From positions 62,001 through 126,000 of the forward strand of contig CAMBBS010000008.1 of assembly GCA_945863875.1 (NCBI GenBank): a stretch of DNA of 64,000 bases, given 5' to 3'. The stretch comes from Desulfopila aestuarii DSM 18488. GTDB taxonomy: Bacteria > Desulfobacterota > Desulfobulbia > Desulfobulbales > Desulfocapsaceae. This document shows positions 7,519 to 18,300 of the stretch, one piece after another. Made by a program: the position numbers and the translations under genes. Under the pieces are notes generated by a model. The model did not search any database. It worked only from the letters and a program-made list of their open reading frames with translations, and had not been told where the DNA came from. The stretch's first letter is position 1, and each line of letters opens with the position of its first letter.

Positions 7519-10182
7519 ATGCGCCTCATCACCACACATATCAACGCCGACTTCGACGGACTCGCATCGATGGTCGCCGCCCGGAAAATCTATCCCGATG
7601 CCGTCATGGCCTTCCCAGGATCCCAGGAAAGAAATGTCCGTGAGTTCATTGCCGAGAGCCTGCTCTACATCTATGATTTCCCGAAGGCCAGGGACATCGA
7701 TCTGCCGGGTGTCGACACGCTGATCCTCGTCGACACCCGTTCGTCCGAGAGAATCGGTCTTTTTGCACAGTGCCTGACCAACCCCGGCCTGCAGCTTCAC
7801 CTGTACGATCACCATCTGCAGCACAGCGGCGATCTGCATGGGGATCTGGAAATAATTAACGATCTTGGCTCCACCACCACCCTTCTGGTGAATATCCTCC
7901 GGGAAAAAAAGATCGCCATCAGCCCGGAGGAGGCAACAATCTTTGCCCTTGGCATCTACGAAGACACCGGCTCCCTCACCCATTTATCAACCACCCCGGA
8001 AGATCTCATGGCCGCGGCATGGCTGGTGGAGAAAGGCGCCAAACTCGACCAGGTCGCCCAGTTCATTTCCCACGAACTGACCTCCGGGCAGATTTCCATC
8101 CTGCATGAATTAATGCAGAGCGCCAAGCAGTATATGATTCAGGATATTCCCATCGTCGTGGTGACCCACTCTCTTGACGACTACGTCGATGAATTTGCCC
8201 TGATCGTCAAACGATTCATGACCATGGAAAATATTAACGTCCTCTTTGCGCTTATCTCCATGGGAGGCCGCATTTACCTGATCGCCCGCAGCCGGATTGC
8301 CGATGTCAATGTCGGCATCATTGTCCGTGACCTCGGCGGTGGCGGCCATGCCACGGCGGCCTCGGCCACGCTGAAGGAAATGACCCTGATCGAGGCACAG
8401 GAAAAACTGATCCATACCCTGCACCGACATATCCACCCCCAGCCCATCGCCAGCGAAATGATGTCCAAGCCGGCCATTACCATCACCCCGGATTCGACCA
8501 TTTCCGAGGCCAATGCCCTGCTGACCAGGTACAATATAACCGCAGCTCCGGTACGGGCGGACATTCGCACCGCCTCCACCGACAACCACGCCATCCTCGG
8601 CATCATCACCCGCCAGATAGTCGAAAAAGCAGTCCACCATACACTTGGCGACCGACCGGTTGGCGAGTACATGACCAGCGACGTGAAGTGTCTACCGCTG
8701 AAGGCAACACTGGCGGACATCCAGGAGCTGATCATTGAAAACAGGCAACGGCTCATTCCGATTGTCCAGAACAAGGCACTTATGGGTGTTATCACCCGCA
8801 CCGATCTCCTTAACCGGCTGGTGAATGATCCGGCCCATCTGCCGAAAAACCTGCTGCACGAAGCGGATCACCCCTCGCTGGAGAGAAAGAGAAACCTGAA
8901 CGCGCTCATTGTCGACTGCCTGAGCAGAGAAATGATCCAGCTGCTCCAGGCGATCGGCGGCGTCGCCGATAAGCTCGAGCACAATGCTTTTGCCGTCGGT
9001 GGCTTTGTCCGTGATCTGCTGCTGAAAAAACCGAACCTTGATCTCGACATCGTCATCGAAGGGGACGGCATCGGCTTCGCCAAAGCACTGGCGGCACATC
9101 TTGGTGGCAGATACCGCACCCATGAACGATTCAAAACCGCCGTTGTTCTCTTGCCGGACGGCTTCAAAGTCGACATCGCCACGGCACGGCTGGAATACTA
9201 TGAATATCCGGCGGCAATGCCGACGGTGGAGCTGTCGTCGATAAAGCTCGATCTCTACCGCCGGGATTTCACCATCAACGCCATGGCGATACAGCTCAAC
9301 CAGGAACATTTCGGCACCCTGATCGATTTTTTCAACAGCCAGAACGATCTGAAACAAAAATCCATCAAGGTGCTGCACAACCTCAGTTTTGTCGAAGACC
9401 CGAGCAGAATTTTCCGGGCGGTACGCTTTGAACAGCGCATGGGGTTCCAGATTTCTCCCCATACCAGACGGCTGATTATCAACGCCGTCAAGATGCAGCT
9501 TTTCGGCAAAAGCCAGGATTCGCGTTTCTTGTCGGAATTGAAGATTATCTTCTCCGAGGAGAATCCGCTTCCCGCCATTCAGCGGCTGGCGGAGTTCGAC
9601 CTCTTCCAGTTTCTCTGGCCTGACCTTCGCCCGCATTATGAGGTAGACCGAAGATTCATGCATATTCTCACCCAGGCCCAGCTGGCCATTTCCTGGTTCC
9701 GCCTGCTCTACCTCGACGAACCCTGCCGCAACTGGGTCGTTTATCTGCTGGCGATCATGTCAAGATCCGGGTTGAGCGAGCTGTCGGCCTTCTGCACACG
9801 ATTTGAGGAAACGGCAAAGGTGAAGGAATACCTCCTGGACCAGAAAGATCGGGCGGACAAGGCCCTGCAGCAGCTCTCCTGGGAAAACAACCACAAAAAG
9901 AGCAAAATAGTCGCCTGTTTTGAAGAGATCACCATTGAGGGACTGCTGTACATCATGGCCGTGGCCAGAAAAAAACATGTGAAGAAAGCTGTCTCGCTCT
10001 ACGTCACCTCGCTGCGACATATCGAAGCCGGTCTCTCGGGCAATGATCTGATGGCCATGGGCTACACGCCGGGACCACAATTCAAGAAAATACTCAGTTA
10101 TCTGAAAGACCTTCGCCTCGACAATCCGGCGGTCGAGCCGGAAGAGGCCGCCGAACTGGTGAAAAAGAAGTTCCCGCGGTAA
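7519..10182 (+). CDS. DHH-CBS-tRNA nucleotidyltransferase fusion (A-adding type)
   Basis: An 887-residue three-part protein. Residues 1 to about 310 form a DHH/DHHA1 phosphoesterase (HINADFDGLASM, VDTRSSERIG, YDHHLQ, GGGGHATAAS). About 315-445 hold two CBS repeats that usually bind adenine nucleotides. From about 480 on comes a class II nucleotidyltransferase with GGFVRDLLL and the metal-binding DLDIV, followed by the RRDFTINAMA segment and an RNA-binding tail. Proteins of this architecture are known in Aquifex and Desulfobacterota as A-adding enzymes that complete tRNA CCA ends with a separate CC-adding partner; the role of the DHH part is unclear. It lies between xerD and a site-2 protease gene. 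Confidence 0.88.
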   Translation: MRLITTHINADFDGLASMVAARKIYPDAVMAFPGSQERNVREFIAESLLYIYDFPKARDIDLPGVDTLILVDTRSSERIGLFAQCLTNPGLQLHLYDHHLQHSGDLHGDLEIINDLGSTTTLLVNILREKKIAISPEEATIFALGIYEDTGSLTHLSTTPEDLMAAAWLVEKGAKLDQVAQFISHELTSGQISILHELMQSAKQYMIQDIPIVVVTHSLDDYVDEFALIVKRFMTMENINVLFALISMGGRIYLIARSRIADVNVGIIVRDLGGGGHATAASATLKEMTLIEAQEKLIHTLHRHIHPQPIASEMMSKPAITITPDSTISEANALLTRYNITAAPVRADIRTASTDNHAILGIITRQIVEKAVHHTLGDRPVGEYMTSDVKCLPLKATLADIQELIIENRQRLIPIVQNKALMGVITRTDLLNRLVNDPAHLPKNLLHEADHPSLERKRNLNALIVDCLSREMIQLLQAIGGVADKLEHNAFAVGGFVRDLLLKKPNLDLDIVIEGDGIGFAKALAAHLGGRYRTHERFKTAVVLLPDGFKVDIATARLEYYEYPAAMPTVELSSIKLDLYRRDFTINAMAIQLNQEHFGTLIDFFNSQNDLKQKSIKVLHNLSFVEDPSRIFRAVRFEQRMGFQISPHTRRLIINAVKMQLFGKSQDSRFLSELKIIFSEENPLPAIQRLAEFDLFQFLWPDLRPHYEVDRRFMHILTQAQLAISWFRLLYLDEPCRNWVVYLLAIMSRSGLSELSAFCTRFEETAKVKEYLLDQKDRADKALQQLSWENNHKKSKIVACFEEITIEGLLYIMAVARKKHVKKAVSLYVTSLRHIEAGLSGNDLMAMGYTPGPQFKKILSYLKDLRLDNPAVEPEEAAELVKKKFPR

Positions 10183-10283
10183 CACGGCAGTTGCTTGCTG
10201 GAGAGGAAAAAATGCTTAGGATATGGCTGACGTCACATGACACCGCATAAAAACCGGAACTTTTCAGGTATGGATATACTCCC

Positions 10284-10916
10284 ATGAACCACTTTATAAC
10301 AGAGCTGCTCCTGCTCGCCCCGCCGCTGCTTTTTGCCCTTACCTTCCATGAGTTTGCCCACGGTCTTGTCGCCTATCGCCTCGGTGACCCCACCGCCAAA
10401 GCTGCCGGAAGATTGACGCTGAATCCGTTGAAACATCTCGATCCACTGGGGACAATCGCCTTTTTCTTCATTAAGATCGGCTGGGCCAAACCGGTTCCGG
10501 TCAATCCCGGCTATTTCAAGAATCCGAAAAAGGATATGCTGTGGGTGGCGCTGGCCGGTCCGGCAACCAATCTGGTCCTCGCGGTAGTGAGCGCGGCACT
10601 GACCAAGGGTGTCTGGCTGCTCGCCACCCTTCTGCCTTACTCGGCAGCGGCCGAGGCGGTCCTGGTGCCGCTTAACGCGATGCTGATAGCCAGTGTCTGG
10701 ATCAATCTGGTCCTGTGCATTTTCAACTTCCTGCCCATCCCTCCCCTCGACGGCAGCCGTATCCTCACCGGTCTTCTGCCCAACCACCTGGCGCTGTCCT
10801 ATATGCGGCTGGAGCGCTTTGGCTTTATCATCATTATCGTCCTGGCCTTCAGCGGTCTTTTGTCCAAGGCGATCGTGCCGATTATCAGCTTCGCCAATTC
10901 CCTTTTGCTCTCGTAA
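10284..10916 (+). CDS. Site-2 protease family membrane metalloprotease (M50)
   Basis: This 210-residue polytopic membrane protein has the zinc-binding HEFAH motif (residues 22-26) in the first membrane helix and a distal LPIPPLDGSRI segment supplying the third ligand Asp, the hallmarks of peptidase family M50 (short M50B group). Such proteases cut substrates within the membrane, often anti-sigma factors, but this short housekeeping form has no defined substrate. It follows the nucleotidyltransferase fusion by about 100 bases, an order I associate with Desulfobacterota genomes. It ends convergently with the molybdopterin oxidoreductase gene, eight bases apart. Confidence 0.88.
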   Translation: MNHFITELLLLAPPLLFALTFHEFAHGLVAYRLGDPTAKAAGRLTLNPLKHLDPLGTIAFFFIKIGWAKPVPVNPGYFKNPKKDMLWVALAGPATNLVLAVVSAALTKGVWLLATLLPYSAAAEAVLVPLNAMLIASVWINLVLCIFNFLPIPPLDGSRILTGLLPNHLALSYMRLERFGFIIIIVLAFSGLLSKAIVPIISFANSLLLS

Positions 10917-10923
10917 TCTTCTC

Positions 10924-12975
10924 TTATCTCTTTTCCCGCTCTTTAGCGGTCAGTGACACCAGGGATTCATGGAAGGTCGCCCCGCCGCCCATGTCGGTGA
11001 GCTTTTGCGAGGTAAGATTATTTATCCCGCCCAAACCCTCTTCCTGGCCCGGTTGCGCCACCGACCAGAAGATACCTTCGGCGACGAGCACCCCCTGTTG
11101 GGTATCCGCCGTAATCCTTGCCGGGCGGATCGTTTTTCCCCGGCTGTTTTGCAGTACAACCTCCTCGCCGTTGTGGATATTCCAGGCGGCGGCATCCTCC
11201 GGGTGCAAAAGGACCGTGCCGCACGTATCCGGATACAATTCCCCGAAGGTGCTGTTCAACAGGTCGGGATGCGGCGGGGTGATCAACTGGAAGGGAAATC
11301 TCGACAACAGGTCCGGATCGGCGAATTCACCGGCGGCGGTGAGACAGGCCATGGTCGGCTCTGGCCCCGGATCCGACGACAGGAAATGAAACCTGCCCCT
11401 ACCGCCCGTCATGACCCTGCCATCGGCGAAACTGTTTTGCGAATGCACCAGTTCACCGGCCAGCACCCGCTGCACGTCGCACTGGTCCGGCAGTCCCTGC
11501 ATCCCATCCAGGTAATCGACAATTCTGTCGGCACAGCTCTGATGAAATGGCGGCTCGTCAAAGCCCATTTTCAGCGCCAGGCTCTGGAACAATTTGAAGT
11601 TGCTCCAGGCCTCCCCCATCGGTTCAATGGCAGGTTGCGCCACACCGAGATAAAAATGGCCGTAACCGGTATAGATATCGAGATTTTCCAGAAAGGTCGT
11701 CGCCGGAAGAAGGAGATCGGCGTACCTGGCCGTAGGGGTCATGACCTGTTCGTGCACGACCGTAAAGAGATCGTCGCGGGCCAGACCCCGTCGAACCATC
11801 GCCCCGTCGGGATTGACACTTAACGGATTGGAATTATAGACGACCAGGGCTTTTACCGGCGGCTCGAGGGTGGTCAGCGCGTGACCAAGGTGGATCATGT
11901 TCACGGTTCTTGTTACATGGCCGGCCAGAGACGGGTAGGTCAGCCTGGCCTTATCGCCTTTGAAGGCGCCTGAGCTGAGCAGCACCCCCCGTCCTTTCCC
12001 TCCGGCAAAAAGACCGAGGCAGGCGGCCAGGGAAGAGATCGCCCGAACAGCCATGCCGCCCCGGCTGTTGCGCGACAGACCGATACCTAGGCGGAAAAAG
12101 GTTCTCGGAGACTGGGCGAGCAGGGTGGCAAACTCGTCCATTTGTTTTTTTGAAACGCCGCTTTGCTGCACAACATGCTCCCATGCCATGCCGTGCAGAT
12201 AGGCCGCCTGTTGGGCAAATCCCGTCGATTCATACTCGATAAATTGATGATCGACCATGTCTCTTTCAACCAGCGACTTCATCACCCCAAGGGCGAGGGC
12301 ACTGTCTCCGCCCGGTTTCACCTGCAGAAAGCTGTCTGCCGACTTTACGGTCTGATTGCGATACGGATCGATACAAAGCAGCCGGGCACCGTTTTTTCGC
12401 GCGGCGGCAACGTATTGCCAGAAATGGACATTGGTCACCTTGATGTTGATGCCCCAGGCGACAATCAGTTCGGCATCGGCGGCATTTTCCGGCGGACAGC
12501 CGGGAAGGTCGCCGCACTGCTTCTGCCAGCCGGCACCGGATGCGGCCGAGCAGATGGTCTGGTCCAGCTGCGAGGCCCCCAGCCTATGGAACAGGGGATA
12601 GCCGGCAAACCTGTTCACCGCCCCCATATTGCCGGCATAGGAATAAGGCAGTATAGCCTCACCGCCGTATTGTTGCCGGGTCTCTTCCAGCCGGGCAGCG
12701 AGGATATCCAGCGCCTCCGCCCAACCAATACGGCGAAATAGCCCTGCCCCCTTTTTGCCCACCCTCTGTTGCGGATACAAAAGCCTCTCGGCGGAAGAGA
12801 GCCGCTCCGGATACCGGCGCATCTTGCGGCAGATAAAACCATTGGTGTAGGGATGCCCCTTGTCGCCCTGCAGGGCAGTAATCCTGCCGTCCTCAACGGT
12901 GGCGATCATGCCGCAGCTGTCGGGACAGTCCAGGGGGCATATGGTCCTTTTCTGAAGTTTCATCGTCTTTTTCAA
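10924..12975 (-). CDS. Molybdopterin oxidoreductase, DMSO reductase superfamily
   Basis: The 683-residue cytoplasmic protein has no signal peptide. Its N-terminus has the [4Fe-4S] motif CPLDCPDSCGM (C13, C17, C21) with a fourth Cys at 49, then bis-MGD domains ending in a molydopterin dinucleotide-binding C-terminus (ITPPHPDLLNSTFGELYPD). In the position where formate dehydrogenases carry Sec/Cys it reads QTICSAASGAG, so C142 is the likely metal ligand. It belongs to the large cytoplasmic COG0243 group of unassigned reactions. Its ATG overlaps the stop of the upstream acyl-CoA synthetase gene (ATGA), so the two are translationally coupled and may act on related carboxylic-acid or acyl substrates; that is inference. 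Confidence 0.85.
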   Translation of the reverse strand: MKKTMKLQKRTICPLDCPDSCGMIATVEDGRITALQGDKGHPYTNGFICRKMRRYPERLSSAERLLYPQQRVGKKGAGLFRRIGWAEALDILAARLEETRQQYGGEAILPYSYAGNMGAVNRFAGYPLFHRLGASQLDQTICSAASGAGWQKQCGDLPGCPPENAADAELIVAWGINIKVTNVHFWQYVAAARKNGARLLCIDPYRNQTVKSADSFLQVKPGGDSALALGVMKSLVERDMVDHQFIEYESTGFAQQAAYLHGMAWEHVVQQSGVSKKQMDEFATLLAQSPRTFFRLGIGLSRNSRGGMAVRAISSLAACLGLFAGGKGRGVLLSSGAFKGDKARLTYPSLAGHVTRTVNMIHLGHALTTLEPPVKALVVYNSNPLSVNPDGAMVRRGLARDDLFTVVHEQVMTPTARYADLLLPATTFLENLDIYTGYGHFYLGVAQPAIEPMGEAWSNFKLFQSLALKMGFDEPPFHQSCADRIVDYLDGMQGLPDQCDVQRVLAGELVHSQNSFADGRVMTGGRGRFHFLSSDPGPEPTMACLTAAGEFADPDLLSRFPFQLITPPHPDLLNSTFGELYPDTCGTVLLHPEDAAAWNIHNGEEVVLQNSRGKTIRPARITADTQQGVLVAEGIFWSVAQPGQEEGLGGINNLTSQKLTDMGGGATFHESLVSLTAKEREKR

Positions 12976-14669
12976 CCGAGCATGGCATGCCCGGCGTACA
13001 GATAGCGTTTGATCTTGTGCGTGGCCGTTTTGATAAAGGGTTCTCTTCGCTCAAAAACCTGGGCCAGCCGGGAGGATTTGGGCAGTTGCCTGTTCAGTTC
13101 CGTCCGCATCGACTCAAGCAGGTTTTCGATATAGGCACGCCGATCCGCCCGGGAACTCCCGGCGGTCTGCTCATCAATGAACTCATAATCGGGGTACACC
13201 CAGGCTTCAATCTGGCCGCTGTTCTCGACCAGCAGGCTTTCAACGACCCAATGATAGGTGTTTAATTTATGCTCGATTGCTTCCGGATAGACATTCTCCC
13301 CACTGGCCAGGACGATGACATTCTTTGATCGGCCGCTGACATGCAGATTACCCGCTTTGTCAATAAAACCGAGATCCCCGGTCGAGAGCCAGCCATCTTT
13401 TGTCAACACCGCTGCAGTGGCTTCGTCATCATCATAGTACCCCCGCATGACATTGGCGCCACAGACGGTTATTTCCCCGATGCCTGTCTCCGGATCCGGA
13501 TCGGCTATTTTAACCTGCACCCCGGGAATCGGTTTGCCGGTCGAACCGATAGCGATTGTCTTGTCTCCCGCCGGCCCACCGGCGATCAGGGGAGCAGACT
13601 CGGTCATGCCGTAACCGACGAGATAAGGAAACCTCGCTTCATGGAGAAATTTTTCGACATCGGGGTTCAGCGCCGCTCCGCCGATGCCCATTAACTGCAG
13701 GTTACCGCCAAAAAAAGTGAGCAGTTTTTGGCCGATCTTCCGGTAAACGAACCTCCTGCCCATGCCGAATCGGCACACCCCTTTCAACAGGCTGCTTTTT
13801 TCAATCTGCGGCAAGACCCTTTTTTTGTATATTTTCTCCATCACCAGGGGAACGGCAAAGATGGCAAAAGGTTTTTCATAGGCGCACAACTTCTGCAGGA
13901 TGGCCGGGGTCGGCGTTTTTCCGGCGTAGGCGATGCGGGCACCGCACAGCAGCGGCAGGATGAACCCGCAGGTGAATTCATAGGTGTGCGACATCGGCAG
14001 AATAGACAGCCAGACCGATCCCGGTTCGATCTTTTTTAACCCGGCGGCCGCATAGGCATTCGCCGTCAGGTTTTTATGACTCAGCATGACCGCTTTCGAA
14101 TACCCCGATGTCCCGGAGGTGTACAGAATGGAAGCGAGGTCATTTTCATTTACCGGCGGAAAAAAAGGATTGTCCGTATTGTCCCTGAACGTGGCGAGGG
14201 CCTCGGCAAGATAATCGGCAAAGGGAATAACCGCGATGACACTGATCTCCGCAGTGTAGTCATCCAGGGTGATGACGGGGCCCTTTAGTTCCTGGCGCAG
14301 TTCGTATATTTTTTCGATCTGCTTTTGCGTGGTGAACAACACCTTCACCTGCATCTCATTGAGGATGTGGTGCACGTCGCTTTCCGGCAGGTCAGGAAGG
14401 ATAGGCACGGCAATGGCACCCAGACGGACAATGGCGAGATAGGCCATGCCCCAGTTATGCGAATTTTCGCCGAGGATGGCGACATGATCGCCCTTGCCGA
14501 CCCCCTCCTGCTGCATGCGTGTGGCCAGGGCGAGGATGCGTTCATGAAATTCCCCATAACTGAGAGGCTCTTCCATGGCCATGCCTATGGCCGGATTGTC
14601 TTTGTACTTCGAACAGCTGGAATCGATCACATAATTGAGAGTCATGCCGACTTCTACAATTGAATTCAT
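12972..14669 (-). CDS. AMP-dependent acyl-CoA synthetase (long-chain type)
   Basis: A 565-residue ANL-superfamily enzyme with the adenylation motifs YTSGTSGYSKAVMLSH (P-loop, about 190), YGMTESAP, the STGDLGFID segment and the C-terminal lysine region TATHKIKRYL. It activates a carboxylic acid to acyl-AMP and then acyl-CoA. VLASGENVYPEAIEH resembles long-chain FadD/AMP-forming ligases, but chain length cannot be read from sequence. ATG 14669 is used; an internal ATG at 14645 is possible. It is first in a two-gene unit with the molybdopterin oxidoreductase. Confidence 0.87.
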   Translation of the reverse strand: MNSIVEVGMTLNYVIDSSCSKYKDNPAIGMAMEEPLSYGEFHERILALATRMQQEGVGKGDHVAILGENSHNWGMAYLAIVRLGAIAVPILPDLPESDVHHILNEMQVKVLFTTQKQIEKIYELRQELKGPVITLDDYTAEISVIAVIPFADYLAEALATFRDNTDNPFFPPVNENDLASILYTSGTSGYSKAVMLSHKNLTANAYAAAGLKKIEPGSVWLSILPMSHTYEFTCGFILPLLCGARIAYAGKTPTPAILQKLCAYEKPFAIFAVPLVMEKIYKKRVLPQIEKSSLLKGVCRFGMGRRFVYRKIGQKLLTFFGGNLQLMGIGGAALNPDVEKFLHEARFPYLVGYGMTESAPLIAGGPAGDKTIAIGSTGKPIPGVQVKIADPDPETGIGEITVCGANVMRGYYDDDEATAAVLTKDGWLSTGDLGFIDKAGNLHVSGRSKNVIVLASGENVYPEAIEHKLNTYHWVVESLLVENSGQIEAWVYPDYEFIDEQTAGSSRADRRAYIENLLESMRTELNRQLPKSSRLAQVFERREPFIKTATHKIKRYLYAGHAMLG

Positions 14670-14868
14670 AGCTTACCTCGTATCTATCGCCCCGGCACGT
14701 TGTACTCTCGCGGCAATGCAAAGTTATCGTTTCTGACGTTTATGGACAACCTTTTGGATACTACACAATACGGGTTTTGTCGTCAATCGCCAAGGATCGC
14801 GGCACGATACAAAAGGTCATGCCGAAGGGAATTTCCGGGGGAATGCTGCAGGGATTTTTGGGCAGGAG

Positions 14869-15273
14869 CTACAGGTCGTCGGAACTCTCCAAACTCTGTT
14901 TCTGCAAAAGTTTTTCGACGGCCTCGACAATTTGCTCTATGGCAAAGGGTTTGGCAATGGTGATCACCCTATCGAGATACCCGGCCACGGCAAGATAGCG
15001 CTCCTTGGAGATAGTCCCGCCCCCCGAGATGGCGATAACCGGAAGCTCAGGTGCCTCCAGCCGCAGATCGAGGATGGTCTGCAGACCATCCTTAACCGGC
15101 ATAACCATATCGGTTATAACCAGATCACAGGGATGCTGCTGAAATGACTCAACTCCTTCCTGGCCATTTTTCGCGACCGCCACCTCGTACCCGTTCATTT
15201 CCAGAATCCTGCGAAGCAGGTCGAGGGCCGTCGGCTCGTCATCTATCACAAGGATACGCTTCGGGTTGGTCAT
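14869..15273 (-). CDS. Stand-alone response regulator receiver
   Basis: A 134-residue CheY-like receiver domain without an output domain. It has the acid pair D11-D12, the phospho-acceptor D55 (VITDMVMPVKDG), S83 and the switch lysine K108 (IAKPF). Such proteins act by protein-protein contact in phosphorelays. No cognate kinase gene lies nearby. It is transcribed in the same direction as the acyl-CoA synthetase gene 200 bases downstream; that intervening stretch (14670-14868) shows no gene. Confidence 0.88.
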   Translation of the reverse strand: MTNPKRILVIDDEPTALDLLRRILEMNGYEVAVAKNGQEGVESFQQHPCDLVITDMVMPVKDGLQTILDLRLEAPELPVIAISGGGTISKERYLAVAGYLDRVITIAKPFAIEQIVEAVEKLLQKQSLESSDDL

Positions 15274-15364
15274 TGGAATATTTTATAATTTTATATGCAT
15301 TATATACGACAGGGGGATGCCTTTCTCCTGTTATACGCTACTTTAATTTTTTTTCAAATCAAAA

Positions 15365-18300
15365 TTAACATGAATGGAGCGGACGTACTGCATCGACGGT
15401 GAGGGTCAGCGCACCAAAATCCGCCTCGACCATACCGGTGAGCAGATACCCTCGGCCACTCTGCAACATATGGGCGTGGCTTCGATAGACTTCAGGAAAG
15501 AAAGTCGTTTCAAGTTGTCCGGTCTCATCTTCGAAGGTGAGAAATTCCATGGCCTCGCCGGTGCGTGTCGAGACCAGCTTGCCGGTCAGCAACCAGGCCG
15601 CCAGCTGCACCCGCTGGCCGATGCGTTCCGCCAGAGCGGCCACTTTCAGCGCCCCTTTGTGCTGTTGATTAAAAAATTGCAGGGGATGGTGGTCGCAGAG
15701 AAAACCGAGAACCGCATACTCCCGGCGCAGCCGGCTCTTCAGATCCGGCGGCGACAGCGGCGGTGCCGGTGGCAGCCGTACCTGAAAAAGCGACAGCCGC
15801 CGTTTATCCTGCAGCAGCCGCTGAAAGCTTGCCCATTGCCAGAGCAGAGCGGTGCGGTTCCCCTCCGGGTGCAGGCCGTCCAGGGCCCCGGCGTGGATAA
15901 GCGCCCGGGCTTCATTATCCGCCGGTTGCGTCCGTCGGAAGAAATCGCCGATATCGCCAAAGTGTTCCCGGCCGCGTTCGAGCAGCAGCCGCTGCAAAAA
16001 GCCATCCGACAAGCCGTGGACACTCTGCAGGCCGACGCGTATCCGCTCCTTTTTCCCCGCCCAACGGATGGTGCTCGTTTGTACATCCGGGTGCAGAATC
16101 TGCAGCCCCAGCCTCTTTGCCTCGGAGACATAGGCAAAGGTTGAATAATAGCCTCCCTGATTGGCGATCACCGCGGCCATGAATTCCGCGGGATAGTGGC
16201 GTTTCAGATAGGCGGCCTGAAACGACACCCTGGCATAGGAGGCAGAATGCGGCTTACAAAAGGAATAGCCGTCAAAACTCATCATCATCTGCCACATACG
16301 TTCCACTTCGACAGGATCGACATGACGGCGGGCACAGCCGGCAAAAAACATCGTTTTGTAATGCTCCAGGCGGAGGATCTTGTCCTTTTTCGACAGCACC
16401 TTGCGCAGGCCATCGGCCTCGCCATGGCTGAAACCTGCCAGGGCCACGGCAACCCTGGAAACATCCTCCTGATATACCATCAGGCCGAAGGTATCGTCGA
16501 GGACATCGCCGATCTCCGGGCAAAGCGGCTGCCAGGTCCCCCCGTGCAGCCGCCGCACATATTCCCGGACGAATGCATTGGCCGCCGGGCGGATGATCGA
16601 GGACTGGATGACCAGTTGCTCAAAGTCGCCGGTTCCGGCTTTCTTCTCCAGCAGGCGCATGGCCGGGCTCTCGATATAAAAACAGCCCATGGTCGCCCCG
16701 TCGGCAACCGCCATCCTCGTCGCCGCGTCATCTTCCGGCTGCCAGCTCTCCTCGTCAAGGCAGATGTTGTCCGCGTTAATCGCCGCAATGCTGTCGCGAA
16801 TAACGCCAAGACTTCTGTTGCCGAGCAGATCGATCTTCACCAGCCCGGCCTCCTCGGCCCCGTCCTTTTCCCACTGGATGATCGGCACCCCCTTCGCCGC
16901 CCACTCCACCGGCACATAACAGCTGATCGGTTTCGGGGTAATCACCACCCCGCCCGGATGCACGGAGAGATAGCGCGGCACGCCGATCAGTTTTTCGGCC
17001 AGCGCCAGGATCTCCGGCCAGGGCGGGGAGAGATCCTGATCCCGCAGGGACGGCAGGGAAACAAGAGACTGCTGCAGGCTCTCCGTCCCACCGGCATGCA
17101 GCCAGGGGATACGTTTGGTCACCCGGGAGATCTCGCCGCCGGGCAGGCCGAAGGCCTTCGCCGTTTCCCGAATGGCCATGCGGAGCTGAAAGAAGACATG
17201 ATTGCAGACCATTGCCGCATGGCCTTGGTAATCCCGCAAGACATCGGTGAGGACCTCGTCGCGCTCATCCCAGGAAAAATCGATATCGATATCGGGCGGG
17301 TCGGTCCGGCCCGGATTGAGAAAGCGCTCGAAATAGAGGTTGTATTTGATCGGACAGACATTGGTGATGTCCAGGCAGTAGGCGACCAGCGATGCCGCCC
17401 CCGACCCCCGGCCGCAGATCCGCCTTTTTTTGCGCCGACCGTCCGCAGCCTTGCGGTGGACGATGTCCCGCACCACCAGAAAATAGGCGGAAAAACCCAT
17501 CGCCTCAATCACTTTCAGTTCATGCTCGAGCCTTTCGACGACCGGTTCGCCCAGGTCATCGCCGTACCTGTGCCTGGCCCCGAGATAGGCTTTTTGCCGC
17601 AGAACCAGCGCCGGCTGCCGCCCGTCCCCACCCCGCCAGGGCGGCATGACGACACCAAAGTCCGGGCCGGTAAAGGTGCAGCTTGCGGCCAGTTTGGCCG
17701 TGGCCTCCATCATTTCCGGCCAGACGGCAAACCTTGTGCGATACACCTCTTTCCCGGCCAGCCAGTTGCCTGCCGCCGTCTCCTGCCGCATCGCCTGACT
17801 GATGGTCTTCCCGTCCCGGACCGCCTGCAGCAGGCAGTAGAGCTGCCTGTCGTTCTCCTCCCCCATGGCGCTGTCGGCCGTGACAACGGCAGCAAGTCCC
17901 AGCCCCCCGGCAACGGCGCGAAGCGTGCGGCCAAGGGCATCGGGCCGGGCACCGAGATCGGCCGCCGCCTCCACCCCCTGCTCTTTATATCTTCGCAGCA
18001 GATCGGTATCACGGCAGAGCACCAGCAGCCCGCTGGCCAGCGGGGCCACATCGTCGGCAAGACTGAAACTCCCGGCCGAATTTCCGGCCAAACCCCCAGC
18101 CTTATGCCGCCTGGTCAGCAGGGCGCACAGGTTGGTGTAGCCGTCTATATTCTGCACCAGGCAGGTGATGATTTTCCCCGAGCCGGGCTCGGAAATTTCC
18201 GCGCCGACGATCGGCCGCAACCCTTCACGCCGGCAGGCTTTGAGAAAATCCCACAGGCCATAGAGATTGTCCCGGTCGGTCATGGCCAGACCGGCATAGC

